This document shows, piece after piece, positions 1 to 10,569 of a DNA stretch of 64,000 nt (the first letter of the stretch is position 1; each line of letters begins with the position of its first letter). The stretch is taken from the NCBI GenBank assembly GCA_029532625.1, contig JARFXM010000010.1, positions 1,302,001-1,366,000 of the forward strand. The letters are read 5' to 3'. Both the position numbers and the translations under genes were made by a program. Source of the stretch: Lomentospora prolificans (lineage: Eukaryota > Ascomycota > Sordariomycetes > Microascales > Microascaceae). The notes below the pieces were generated by a model that saw nothing but the letters and a program-made list of their open reading frames with translations, searched no databases and was not told the origin of the DNA.

Positions 1-3000
1 CATCGTCATCCACAGCCATGAGCCACTGCTCTTCGGTGAGACCGTCGTCGTACTTGACCTTCGTCCGCTCACGAGCACCCCTCCCGAGCACCACTTCTTC
101 CTCCTCTTGCACAGGATTACCCTCGCTCAGGTAGATATCCGGCAACTCATTATCCGCCATAAGCCTAGGCTTGCTCTTGCACCCTGAAGCGGTGCCGTAG
201 ATAGGATCCTTGGCCCTCTCCTCGTCCATCTTTTGGAAGACATTTAGCTCCTCGTCGCTTCGTGCGAGAATCATGTTGAGCTCTTCGTCATCCATCTCAT
301 CCTGCTCACCCGATTCTGCCATGTCAGCAGCCTCGAGTAAGGTTCTCAGCATAGCATCGCGATCCGTCTCAGAGGATTTGTTATCAAATCTACCAGCCTG
401 AATGACCTTGCCATCCATGTCAAGCTTGTACCTAGCACGCTCCAGAATCTTCTCCTCGACCGAATTCGAGCTGATCAGTCGGAGAATCCTGACTTCATTC
501 TTCTGACCGATACGATGGGCACGATCCTGCGCCTGCAAATCTTGATGGGGATTCCAGTCGGAGTCGTAAATAATGACAGTATCGGCTGTTTGCAGGTTCA
601 GACCCAAACCACCCGCGCGAGTGGAGAGAAGGAAAATGAAATACTTGGAGTTGGGTTCATTGAAGGCTCTGAGAAGCTCAGAACGATCTTCCGATTTGGT
701 CATGCCATCAAGACGAAGGAACTCGATCTTGCGATATCGCAAGTAATCCTCCATGATGTCCATGATGGCCGTCATCTGGAAGAACATAAGAACGCGATGG
801 CCGGTGGCCTGATACTTGGGGAGAATTCGATCGAGAAGCTCAAACTTTCCGGCGGTTCGCCATAAAAGATCGTTGCTGACGCTAAGTGGGTTCAGGACGT
901 TTTCAACCTCGTCGAAGACGAAAGGATGGTTGCAGAGCTTCCTCAGCTGCATAATCATGTTGCTAAGACCGCGCGCACCAGCCTTACCACCCTTGCCATC
1001 ACTAACAATGATCCTGTTGTGCGTAACCATTTGCTTGTAGAGTTTGGTTTGCAAGGCAGAGAACTTGCACTTAATGACTTTTTCGGTCTTGTCAGGAAGG
1101 TCTTTCTCAACATCCTTCTTGAGACGGCGAAGAAGGAAGGGTCGCAGGACCTTGTGCAAACGTCTAATGACGAGGATCTGCTCCTCTTCAGTCAAGTCCA
1201 TCTTGTCTTGGCCACCCGTGTTGGCGAAGGGTGTGTTGAACCATTCATCAAAGGTCTTGGCCGATTTAAAGATGTTGGGCAGAACGAAGTTAAGCATGGC
1301 CCATAGTTCGCCGAGGTTATTCTGGAGTGGCGTACCAGTAAGAATAAGGCGGAACCTAGTGTGGTAGTAGCCCTGGATGGTAGCTGTAAGCTTCGACTGG
1401 GTATTCTTCATGCGGTGTCCCTCGTCGATAATCATGTGGAACCACTTAATCTTGCTGAGAATGGGACGGTCCTTGATGATGTATTCGTACGTCGTCAACA
1501 GAACCTGGAATTTGCCCTGCCGGATCTTCTCTTGCTGTTGCTTTCTGGCGTTCGGGGGTCCCTTATATACAATGCGAGAGACGGAAGGAGCCCATTTTTC
1601 AAACTCCAGGTTCCAGTTGGTGAGGGTACTGAGGGGTACAATGACCAAGTATGGGCCGGATTGCTGTTTCCTTTCGATCAAGTAGGTGATAAGACTGATG
1701 GTCTGAATAGTTTTTCCGAGACCCATCTCGTCGGCAAGAATACCATTGAGGTTGTTGTTGTAGAGGGACAACATCCACTGCAGACCCTTGAGCTGGTACT
1801 CCTTGAGTGTACCACCCACAAGAATATTGGCTTGCTCAGTAACATCCTCCTTGACGCGATGCGCGACAGCATAGTAATCAATCTTGCGGCTATTCTCCTC
1901 GACATCATCTTCGGATTCGACTTCGCTCTCCTCCTCATTTTCAAAGGCGCCATTCTCGTCACCATACCTCTCTGCAGCCTGCCGTTGTTGAACTTTGACG
2001 GATGAGGCGAGTTGCTTAAGGAAGCCATCGGTCTGCCTGAGGAGGTGAGTGATACGGGTATCCTTCGCTTGGTCGAGCAGTTTGAGATAGGCCTCTTCAT
2101 CGTTGGCCTTAAGAGCTTGAAGACGCTGCTTGGCGGTCCTCTCCAGCCGTTTCTGTTCCTCCTTCTCGATGTTGTAATGCTGATTGTACATGACCCGGCT
2201 AAGCTTGTGAGCCTTGCTCTTCTGCGCCTCGGCGGCGCCGATGATCTCGGCGCGGTGATTACAAATTGCTCGGAGGAAATCAACATGCTTCTTCTTCTCG
2301 CGATTCTCTCGGGCGTCACGCTGCTGCTTCTCAAGCTTCTCAGTAATGCGCGCCTCCCTTACGCTCTGCTTCTTCATGCGACGGTAGTTGCTGCGATTGG
2401 TCGTCATCGCTAGATTATCGTAGGACATCATCATCTGGCCAACCTTCTCCCGGAGCTTGCGCTGCCTAGCGTATTGTTCCAGACTTTTCATTTCGATGAT
2501 GGCCTTAATCCTCAATCGCTCGTCCGCTTCCACTGCGTCCTTTGTAGAATCCCAGTGGGCCATGTTCGCAGGTAGAGCCTTCAGCTGCTGATATCTGTGG
2601 CTCATCCTATTGAACAAGGAGCGCTCCTGCTCGAGGCGCAATTGATCCACGTCAACGCCCGTTGGGAAAATGCTGGGGATGATCCAACGGTTCTTACGCT
2701 GGCCATGATCATAGTAGCTAATGCTATCCTTCACCATGGCATACGGGGACTTGAAGCTTTTTGGACCAACCTCCTTCGACTGTAAGGAGCCCTGTTCGGT
2801 CGTGTCAACTCCGTTGACCGGTTTCTTGGTGACATCTTGCGTGGGCTGAGGCGCGGTAGGAGTGCTGTGTGACGCAGACTCGGAGAGTAACTGCTGGCGT
2901 TTCTGTCGTTGGGCAAACAGACTTTGGCGAATATTCTGGGGTAAACCGGTATTCCGCGAAAGTAGCTTAAACGCACTAATCTGCTGTCTTAGCATAGTGA

Positions 3001-3572
3001 GCTGCTGCTGAGAAAACAGGCCCATGACAGCGCCATTCTGGTTAGAGGGAGACGAAGTTGATCCCGAGTTAGGGGCTGAATTAGCCACATTCGCATTCGG
3101 TGCGGACTGGCTCGGCGTGGGCTGCGGTCTCGAAGCCGGAAGTCCATTTACGGCACCATTCGGCGTGGCTTGTGTCTGTTGCTGCTGGTGCTGCTGCATT
3201 CGCATGAGATTCTGCTGGTGCTGTTGTTGTTGTTGCTGCTGTTGCTGCTGGTGCTGGTGCTGTTGTTTGTTGCGCATATGAGCTTGTTGAACATTGATCA
3301 GAAATTGTTGCGTTTTGATGAACTCGGGATCGGTGGTTGGCACGCCCGAGTCTTTCATATGTTTGAATTTCTGTAGCATGGTATGTTAGCGAATCCTATG
3401 CATGGTAGAGGCGAGCATCACGGAGCTATGGACGAGACGTTGATGATGCAGGGCGAAATGCGGAGGTGTAGACACGTACCCTATACATTTCCTCAAGCTC
3501 CTGTTTACCAAACGAGGTGGGCATTACAGCACCAGGATGCTGAACAGCCGGGGTTGGCTGAACGGAAGCCAT
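1..3572 (-). CDS. snf2: SNF2/STH1-type chromatin-remodelling ATPase (C-terminus outside window)
   Basis: ATP-dependent nucleosome remodeller, the catalytic subunit of a SWI/SNF or RSC complex in the nucleus. Exon 1 is 3480-3572 (31 codons, ATG at 3572); a 109-bp intron (3371-3479, GTACGT...CTACAG) precedes an open exon that runs off the window at base 1, giving about 1154 visible residues. Visible in order: a Gln/His-rich tract (about residues 61-99), a QLQ-like segment (FSQQQLTMLRQQ, about 149), an HSA region (RENREKKKHVDFLRAICNHR, about 392), the SNF2 ATPase with DEMGLGKT (about 577) and IIDEGHRMKN (about 679), the helicase C lobe with RAHRIGQ (about 985), then an acidic SnAC-like tail. The bromodomain expected in this family would lie beyond the window. 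I cannot separate the SNF2 from the STH1 class; many filamentous ascomycetes have one gene for both. Confidence 0.95.
3167..3283. repeat. CAG/CAA tract (poly-Gln) in the SNF2-type gene
   Basis: Interrupted CTG/TTG-rich run on the plus strand, encoding Gln with His and a short NLMRM break on the minus strand. Confidence 0.9.
3371..3479 (-). other. Intron 1 of the SNF2-type gene
   Basis: Spliceosomal intron with donor GTACGT and acceptor CTACAG on the minus strand. It separates a 31-codon first exon ending ELEEMYR from the exon starting KFKHMKD. Phase 0. Confidence 0.8.
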
Positions 3573-4931
3573 GGCGATGGTTTGTGGGCCAACCTTGCGA
3601 ACGTGTCCAATGCGTCGTCCCTGGTTGATTCTATATTGTGAATTATTCCTGGCTCATAGCGAGAGATGGGGCGATACGGATAATGAGGGCGACGTGACAA
3701 TACGGTGGGACGCAAGAAATGGTAGCTTCACGCGTTGGGCTACTCGGACTCTAGAGATACGTGGTGGTTGTCTAGATGTAATAACAAGGCGCGAAGTCTG
3801 ATGAAGCGCGAAAGATTGACAAGGGGCGGGTGAAATAAGATCGTAACCGATGGGTAGCTGATGGAAAAGCGCGATCGGGGGGTTATGAATGGGAACTAGC
3901 TGTTCGATTGCTTAGGTTAGGGTCTCTCGCCTTTTTTTTTTTTCTCCAGTAAGGAGGCGCGGCGCAACTCGCGAGGAACGTACGTGGGGTGGGTAGACGG
4001 CGGAAAAAAAAAAAGACCGAGACCTCGAAAGAGAAGGAAAAAGGGCGAGGATTGAAGGGCGAAAAAAAATTCGGCGGCCTTGGGAAGTCGAGATCGCCGC
4101 GTGGCGGGGGATTTCTTGGATGTATGGCGCGATGAAAGCGCGTGGGAATGGGTTTTTGGCAATATTTGAGATGGGATTGATGGCTACTCAACTGACCTTG
4201 CGATTTTCGATGCGCGGTCGGCGGTTGATGATGGGGGAGGTGAAGAACCACAACGACAAGATTCAGCGTGATGGTTGGTGCGGTCTGCAAATACGCGAGC
4301 CACCGTAATTTCCAGCACGACTTGACTGGCAAGGGGGGAAAAACAGAACCGCTTAGTAATATTTTAGGCAACTGTTCATTGGTGAAACGCCTTGTTCGAC
4401 CAGAGTGGAGCGTAAAGACGCGAGTTCGTTAATTCAATTACAGGGTTTCGCGTATGAAGATCGCTAAGACCACCTAAGTCTCCCAACTATAGAGATCACA
4501 TGACTGGATTAAACGAGGACTCAGACTCGCGGTCAAACAAGGATCAAGCAGGAGCAGCTGCTAATCATGGGCTCTGCAAAACTATATTATATTACAGGTA
4601 TACCAATTTATGATGGGGAACTTCTCCGTTAATTACTTGATTCTAGAATAAGGGCGTAATTGTGTGGCTACCAGTATCCACTTTGCTTCTACTTGCAAAG
4701 GAATTCATGGATCATTGCAGCGCCAAGTGGGTGTTGGGATGGTGCATACGAGTCTACTCGGCGCGCGGAGGACCACAAGCGCCAGCTTTAGACGCACTTA
4801 GAGTCGAATTTGCCACACCAACTACAGGGCAGGCAAGGATAAAACAAACCCCAAAATTATCCTAACGCTCAAGTGGGAGAGGCTATCCGGGCTTAGAAAG
4901 GACACAAAACCGAAGAATTGCAAAGGCAAGA
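3573..4931. other. Intergenic, promoter side of the SNF2-type gene
   Basis: This gap holds the 5' flank of the SNF2-type gene and the 3' flank of WDR70. It contains poly-T/poly-A runs around 3931-3942 and 4003-4013, which may be nucleosome-excluding promoter tracts. Open frames here (for example 3883-4371 minus) are low-complexity and I do not believe them. No other feature seen. Confidence 0.5.
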
Positions 4932-6680
4932 TTACCGTTTTACCTTCTTCTTATCCGGTCCTTCCTCCTCATCACTGAGATCCCGGTATTGAGTTTCCGG
5001 CTGGGTGCCTTGCCAGGCCTTGGTGAACATGGGATCGCTCTTAGCGACCTCAGCATATTTCAACAGCGCTTCGCGTGGATCTTCGTGGAGCATGCGCGCA
5101 AGTGGGATATTTTCCGTAATATGTTTCTCATCCGGCGCATTCTTCATAAACGGTGTTTGCTGCGGAATATATGGCCGGCGAGGATCCTTCGCCTTGCCGG
5201 TTCCCGTAACACCAGCTTTCCTTGAACCTGGGAGAATGCCGCCAGGGGTAATAATGGAGTCAGCAGACAGACCCGCGGTCTGGTCCATAGTAAAGGCCGG
5301 GTTGTCGTCAACATGACGCTTCTTGGGTGCGCGGGACATCACTTCCACAGCGCCACGGGATGATAACGTTGGGTGAAAGAGAACATGCGTCTCCGCGTTC
5401 GCTGAGCCTGTAATAATTTGATTTATTTTGGGATGCCAATTAACGGTGATAAGAGGTGAACCCGGTGTGATCGGCGTTACCAACTCGGGTCGTAGGTTGG
5501 CAGGGTTTAAAATGTGTAAATCACCGGTTGGCGAGCCCGTGATAATGCTCGTTGATCCTCGAGAATACTTGATGGTAGACATAGGATAATGATCGGAGGT
5601 TGACGGGTGAGAAACGGTAACGAGCGGCGCCTTGAACTTGCGAGTGTCCCACAGCTTCACAGTATCATCGCCGCCTCTTGTCACCACCATTCTGCCGTCG
5701 GCAGAGATATCCAAACCGCCCGTCCAGGTGTTGGGCTTGTGTGCAGCCTGGATTTCTCCAGCTGGTCGAGTAAAGGGGCCGTTCCCGCTATACATGACAA
5801 GCGTCCCATCGAGGGCAGCAGCAACAATTACGTTGTTGCCCCCCTGCGCTTGCGCACTCCAGGCAACGGCCGTCATGCGAGTCCTGCCTCCGGACCCAGG
5901 GGCCTTTGACTTGAAGACGATTATATCCTTCTGTTTCCGTTTGTTATTTACGTCCCAAATCCTCAATGTACTATCGGTGCCCGCGGTGAGGCAGAGATTC
6001 TTATCCGACGGGTGCCACGTCCCTGTGGTGATTTCAGAGATGTGTCCTTTCGTGTTGTGCATATCCCTAAGATACATGTCACCTTTGACAAACTCGGTGA
6101 CGATGTCGCCGTCTCGCGAGATAATTTTTGCTTGCGGGTGGGCGGATATGCATAGAAAGACGCTCCCCGACAGAGGGTTAAACTCCACATGATGGACTGG
6201 GTGAGATTCGGAACTGGCCGCCGCTCGCCTCGACTCGTATGGATCAATGCTACGGAAAGCGCGCAAGGTCGTCGGGGTCATGGCCGCAAAGTCGTGAAGT
6301 TTCAAAGTGCAATCAATCGATCCCGTTACCAGCCTGCCGCCTGATGGGTCGAGAGTCACCGACGTCACAGCCCGTTCGTGGGTCTTAAGTATGAGCTCGT
6401 GTGACACAGGGTATTCGTCTTCGTCGTCATCATCGTCGCTTTCGCTTTCACTGTCGTCGCTACTATTGCTGGCCGGGGCTGCATCCTTCCTAGGCTCAGA
6501 GGCCACCTTCTTTTCCTTACCCCCTTGCGTTGCGACGGATCTCCGACATCGTTCAATCTGGGCAGCTACATCTGGGCCCTTGGAAGTTGCCCCGAAGGCC
6601 TTTGGCATGAAGGCTTGCAGCTCATCGTCTTCGGATAGCTCGAGTCTCTGCACTTCGATATCCGACTCAGAGTCGCCCAT
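4932..6680 (-). CDS. wdr70: WDR70 / gastrulation-defective-1 family WD40 protein
   Basis: Intronless, 582 residues. Family members are nuclear WD40 proteins linked to chromatin responses at DNA breaks (histone H2B ubiquitination in fission yeast and human work). The N-terminus is acidic (SDDSESESDDDDDEDEY, about residues 73-89), followed by a seven-bladed-type propeller: LDPSGGRLVTGSIDCTLKLHDFAAM, the family hallmark NTKGHISEITTGTWHPSDK, and RGGDDTVKLWDTRKF. After the propeller comes the conserved NPxxxRGA-like stretch (FHPTLSSRGAVEVMSRAPKKR) and an ENIPLARMLHEDPREALLKYA segment, both typical of WDR70 rather than other WD40 families. The C-terminus is acidic then basic (DEEEGPDKKKVKR), likely a nuclear signal. 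The ATG at 6680 is the first in frame and begins MGDSESDIE. Confidence 0.93.
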   Translation of the reverse strand: MGDSESDIEVQRLELSEDDELQAFMPKAFGATSKGPDVAAQIERCRRSVATQGGKEKKVASEPRKDAAPASNSSDDSESESDDDDDEDEYPVSHELILKTHERAVTSVTLDPSGGRLVTGSIDCTLKLHDFAAMTPTTLRAFRSIDPYESRRAAASSESHPVHHVEFNPLSGSVFLCISAHPQAKIISRDGDIVTEFVKGDMYLRDMHNTKGHISEITTGTWHPSDKNLCLTAGTDSTLRIWDVNNKRKQKDIIVFKSKAPGSGGRTRMTAVAWSAQAQGGNNVIVAAALDGTLVMYSGNGPFTRPAGEIQAAHKPNTWTGGLDISADGRMVVTRGGDDTVKLWDTRKFKAPLVTVSHPSTSDHYPMSTIKYSRGSTSIITGSPTGDLHILNPANLRPELVTPITPGSPLITVNWHPKINQIITGSANAETHVLFHPTLSSRGAVEVMSRAPKKRHVDDNPAFTMDQTAGLSADSIITPGGILPGSRKAGVTGTGKAKDPRRPYIPQQTPFMKNAPDEKHITENIPLARMLHEDPREALLKYAEVAKSDPMFTKAWQGTQPETQYRDLSDEEEGPDKKKVKR

Positions 6681-7215
6681 GGTGCTTTTAGGTGTGTCGC
6701 AACCAAGCGCAAGACCCGGGGAAGGGAAAGAAAGGAAAAGAGAACGAGGCGGTAGAAAGGATGAGAGGTGAAGAGGTCGAAAAAACCGTCGGAGGTATGG
6801 GTATTGGCAGAAACTAAAGGTTCGAATCCCGATTTTGTTGTGTCAGGGTATGAGTGAGCTCTTAGCCTGTGACGTCGCAAGGCGCGGAGAAATTAGGCCC
6901 CGCGCCACGCCACGATGAGCTAGCCTGCAGTTTTTGGCCAGCGCCTCGTGCGATCTAAAGAAACTATCCATTTTGATCCGGTTCGCACAAGGCACGGTTC
7001 CAGAGCGTTACTAATTAAGTATATATCAGCTCTTGAGGGTTATGCAGAGTAAACTAAGGCCACTGTTATTCATGATGAGCTATCAAATCCATATGTACAT
7101 CTCGAATATGTCGTCAAAACGTGGCCAGCATCAGCTCGGTATTGGACAGTCCTTTTGGCCAGCCAGCAATTAATAACACTCGACGGCGGCCAGTACTTCA
7201 CGCTGGCACTATTAA
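6681..7215. other. Intergenic between WDR70 and the dioxygenase gene
   Basis: Contains the promoter of WDR70 and the 3' flank of the dioxygenase gene, both on the minus strand. I see no further gene. An 8-bp inverted repeat (AATTAATA at 7168 with TATTAATT at 7210) spans the dioxygenase stop codon; its meaning is unknown. Confidence 0.5.
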
Positions 7216-8184
7216 TTACACTCCGCCAGCCTTGGCGCACTGCTGCGATTGTAGCCGTTGCAGCTCATCCTGCTTGATCTTCTCCTGAATTTTGACCCTC
7301 TCCGGCACAACGGCTTCCCTCGGGGCAGTAATCTTCCACCCTTTTAGGTTCTCCTTCCCTAACGCTTTCAAGGTCGCGCGCTCGACGAGCGTGTAGTTGC
7401 CATCGGCGCGATCGAAGCAAAACGGTTCGTTGAGCCCAATGGGCGGGTTTGTGATGATTCGAACGTGGCGACGCGAGTTGTTCGACGCGGCGTGCAGCAT
7501 GAGAGGGTGCAACAAGAAGACATCGCCGCAGTCACCGTGGGCCTCGATGAACTCATTGCAGCTCTTAGCTAGGTCATTGAACCAGTCTGTTCCCCGGCTG
7601 AAGGGAGTATGGGGAAAGTCGGGGTGTCCTCTAGGCTGCATGATGGGGGAAACACCGGCCGGGTTATCATAGAGGTATTTGGCAACCTTGGGGATCGCCT
7701 CGGGACAGATGTAGGTGCCGCCGCCACCGGGGACAATGTCGGTAAAGAGGGGAATCACAAGGAGGCCTTGTTCGGGGCTATCGAGATAATGAACGAAGAA
7801 GTCCCCATCTACATGCCAGAGACCAAAATCTCTAGGGTCGACTGTCTTTCCTTCTCCTTCCGGAGTACCCAAGTTGACGATGAAGGTGTCCCGCCACTGC
7901 TTAGTCCAACCCAAAATCTTGTCCTCGCCGCCACATAGCTCACAGATAGCGGCCCATGCTCGGGGGGCGAACTGAGCTGCGTCGAACTCACGATGGTGAG
8001 GCATGTGAATACGCTCCTTGTTCCAAGTTGATTTATTGTTAGGATCCATGCCCAACCGAGTCCATACATCGGAAGTGGCCGCCTCAGCCTGCTCCCGAGT
8101 AAAACAGTTCTTTAGGTGAAGCCAGCCATGATTAACAAAATGGTCCTTTTCCGCCTGGGTGAGAGGGGTAGGTGGTGCAGCCAT
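7216..8184 (-). CDS. Phytanoyl-CoA dioxygenase (PhyH)-like Fe(II)/2-oxoglutarate oxygenase
   Basis: Intronless, 322 residues. Probable non-haem iron, 2-oxoglutarate-dependent oxygenase; substrate unknown. The iron ligands are readable: H124 and D126 in GLWHVDGDFF, and H231 in FLLHPLMLHAASNNSRRHVR. R242 sits eleven residues after H231, the spacing of the 2-oxoglutarate-binding arginine in human PHYH (His264/Arg275). The N-terminal LTQAEKDHFVNHGWLHLKNC segment is the usual start of PhyH proteins. No signal peptide or peroxisomal C-terminal tripeptide is seen (it ends AGGV). It stands alone, with no biosynthetic neighbours that would suggest a metabolite cluster. Members act on lipids, amino acids or secondary metabolites, so the reaction cannot be assigned. 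Confidence 0.85.
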   Translation of the reverse strand: MAAPPTPLTQAEKDHFVNHGWLHLKNCFTREQAEAATSDVWTRLGMDPNNKSTWNKERIHMPHHREFDAAQFAPRAWAAICELCGGEDKILGWTKQWRDTFIVNLGTPEGEGKTVDPRDFGLWHVDGDFFVHYLDSPEQGLLVIPLFTDIVPGGGGTYICPEAIPKVAKYLYDNPAGVSPIMQPRGHPDFPHTPFSRGTDWFNDLAKSCNEFIEAHGDCGDVFLLHPLMLHAASNNSRRHVRIITNPPIGLNEPFCFDRADGNYTLVERATLKALGKENLKGWKITAPREAVVPERVKIQEKIKQDELQRLQSQQCAKAGGV

Positions 8185-8300
8185 TTTAGAGGAGGGTGAC
8201 TATGCCAATAATCGGAGTTGGTCAAGCGTGAAGTGAGTGAGAGAGAAGACCGCAGTATGGTTATATCACCACATGCACGTCAAGAGGAGCAAATACATAG

Positions 8301-8326
8301 ATATATATATATATATATATATATAT
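8301..8326. repeat. (AT)13 microsatellite
   Basis: Uninterrupted dinucleotide run read directly from the sequence. Confidence 0.95.
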
Positions 8327-8387
8327 CAAGACGAGAAGGGGAGAACAAGGACCCGAAACTGCATGCCAACCCAACGCATTATAAATA
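8301..8387 (-). promoter_or_regulatory. AT-rich promoter region of the dioxygenase gene
   Basis: A pure (AT)13 run (8301-8326) lies 117-142 bp before the dioxygenase ATG, and TATTTATA (minus strand, 8380-8387) lies about 200 bp before it. Either could act as a TATA element. The (AT) run is also a microsatellite. Assignment is by position only. Confidence 0.35.
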
Positions 8388-9258
8388 CCCCAAACCCGGA
8401 CAAGGCACTCGGGTTAAGTTGCACTGACTCGGGAATCTGGGACAAGGCCGAGCATGATTATTACCGCAGGTCCCGGTGCGGGGCAACACACTTTCCAGAG
8501 GACTAGGGACTAGATGATCTGGGGATGTGGGGGTTTGGGGATGGTTCACGGCACCCTTGACATCCCAAAACTAAGAGTTGACTAGGGTCACGGTCCGGCT
8601 GGTGGGACGGAGATGGCAGCGGTGGCATAGATCTACTGCAAACAGAACCCACTGTGCCTCTCGGCACACTTCCCGAATCCGCCGTTGGCGGGGCGTTTGT
8701 CTTCCACCATCCATTTGATTGAAGCTTGGTGGTGCAAGTGGATGGCAAGGTGGATGCGTTCACATAATTGCGGGCGCAACTCGGAAGAGTTCATCCCATG
8801 ACTCCCGGCAACTGGTTGGAACAGCCCAGCCAGCTATTAGTACGAGGGGCGGTACCCTCCAAGAGCAGCCATATTCACCAGTACTGGCCAGCCCATACAT
8901 CAATTGACACATTATTGATATAAGGACGCCAACAGAACGTAGTAGTAGCCGATGCCTGTCCGGGTAATACATTGATCTTTGGATGGATATGAAGTTGGCG
9001 CCGCCGGTGGGGGGGGGACCGCAGGGAGAGGAATCGAGGAGCGAACCTGGAAGTGGGGCCGTTGTTGAACGTTTCGCCAGCGAGTAAGCCGCCCATGCCA
9101 CACACATCACGTCGAACGGAGGATTTTCCACCTAGCCAGCTGGGTGGCCCCATCAATTGATGTCTACAGAAAGAAGCTTCTTCTCCAATACCCATCAGCC
9201 CGCTACAACACAACACAACTCAACTCAACTCAACATAACACAAAACTCCTTTTCCAGA

Positions 9259-10380
9259 ATGGCAACAGACCGCCTCGCAGACGATGACGACAACTACGCA
9301 TCCTCCGAAGACTCCGACTTCGCCCCCGACGAAATCGACGCCGCCGACCGCGAATCCGTAGACTCCGACTCCGACGCCGACCTCGAAAAATCCGAGGCGC
9401 CAAAACGGAAGCGGGATGCTGCGGACGCCCCTGAAGATGTAGACCTAGATAACTCGGGCGACGAGACGGTGATAAAAAAGGGGGAGAAGAGGCGCAAGAA
9501 AAAGAGGAAGGAGAAAGGCGAGGAGCTGGACGAGGCTGATGATGACGCGGAGGGCGGCCTCGTCAAGACGCGCAGCATGCGGGCTGCTGAGTATGTTTGA
9601 CCCAGTCTCAGGTTCCAATCATTTCTGCGCAGGGGATTTCGCCTTGTGCGTTCCCTTTTCGTTGACAAGATGTTCTAACCGCATCCCCCACTATGCAGGA
9701 AGGCAGAGAAAAAATTCGCAGCCAGTTCCGGCCCCGTCACGATCGACGTCGACGCGCTATGGGAGCAGATGAAAACCGGTGCCATAGTTGGAGCTCCACG
9801 GGTCGAAAGTGCGCCTAAGGATGGAGAAGCGAAACCCCAAGAGAACAATACACCCGATCAATATACGGGAACGAACGGCGACGCTCCAGCTCTGACGGCT
9901 GATACGTCTTTGGATCCGCCTGACATGATTCGCATAAAGCGGAAATACAACTTTGCCGGAAAGGTCCATACTGAAGAGAAACTCGTGCCGCGCGATTCGG
10001 CAGAAGCCCAACTCTACCTCGCCTCCCAAGTGGACGCACCTTTGCCCGATGACCCTTCAGCGCCCTCGAAGAGAGCACCCCGCAAGGCGTTCCGGTCCGC
10101 CTTCGAGCCCATCCTCGAGCCCTTCCAGCGCCGTGGCGATCTCGCACTCGGCGTGGCGGCGCGGCTCGAAGCTAGGGATGCACGCGCAAAGAAGCTCAAT
10201 ACGGTCGAGAAGAGCAGGATGGATTGGGCTGGGTTCGTGGACAAGGAGGGTATTAAGGACGAGTTGGAACTTGCGGGCAAGTCCAAGAGCTCCTATGCCG
10301 AGAGGCAAGACTTCCTGGCGAGGAGCGAGGCCAGAAGAGAAGAGGAGGCACGGAGAGCAAGGGTCGTTACGAGGTCATAG
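9259..10380 (+). CDS. swc5: SWC5, SWR1 complex subunit (BCNT domain)
   Basis: Subunit of the SWR1 remodeller that deposits H2A.Z. Two exons: 9259-9590 and 9699-10380, joined across a 108-bp intron (GTATGT...ATGCAG), giving 337 residues. The N-terminus is very acidic (DDDDNYASSEDSDFAPDE), as in Swc5/CFDP1 proteins, then basic (KRRKKKRKEK). The C-terminal BCNT domain is clear: KRKYNFAGKVHTEEK, then NTVEKSRMDWAGFVDKEGIK and KSKSSYAERQDFLARSEAR; the W-x-x-F-V-D-x-E core is diagnostic. I chose the ATG at 9259 because the acidic family start follows it. An in-frame ATG at 9160 would add 33 residues of unrelated sequence. Convergent with the GSTK gene, 189 bp apart. Confidence 0.93.
9591..9698 (+). 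other. Intron 1 of SWC5
   Basis: Donor GTATGT and acceptor CTATGCAG; phase 2. The join yields KTRSMRAAEKAEKKFAASS. Reading through it would hit a TGA at once, so splicing is required. Confidence 0.85.
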
Positions 10381-10569
10381 GCCTGGAGTGCGTAGAATCC
10401 AGTGGGAGCAGGCTTTCGGCACATAGACTGTATTTTTAACAAGTGCGATATAGATACCCTTTTTATAACTGGTTTTTTTTTTTTCGGATAGACATGCATC
10501 TCTTTCATTATCCACCGTCCGGCACCCCTATTAGATTCCCTTCTCAATACATTGCTGCGAGCAGAAATC

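Larger units (their letters stand above)
8185..9258. other. Divergent intergenic region, dioxygenase / SWC5
   Basis: Shared 5' flank of two divergently transcribed genes. It contains the (AT)13 run and, just before SWC5, a CAACT-rich leader (about 9205-9245). The minus-strand open frame 8760-9131 shows no recognisable domain and is not called. Confidence 0.5.

Noticed and set aside
3883..4371. 162-residue minus-strand frame upstream of the SNF2-type gene
   Set aside because: Made of poly-Phe/Lys and Pro/Arg runs from homopolymers in promoter sequence; no conserved content.
6818..6840. GGTTCGAATCC, a tRNA T-loop-like string
   Set aside because: The flanking bases do not form a T-stem beyond two pairs and no acceptor stem, anticodon arm or D-arm can be drawn.
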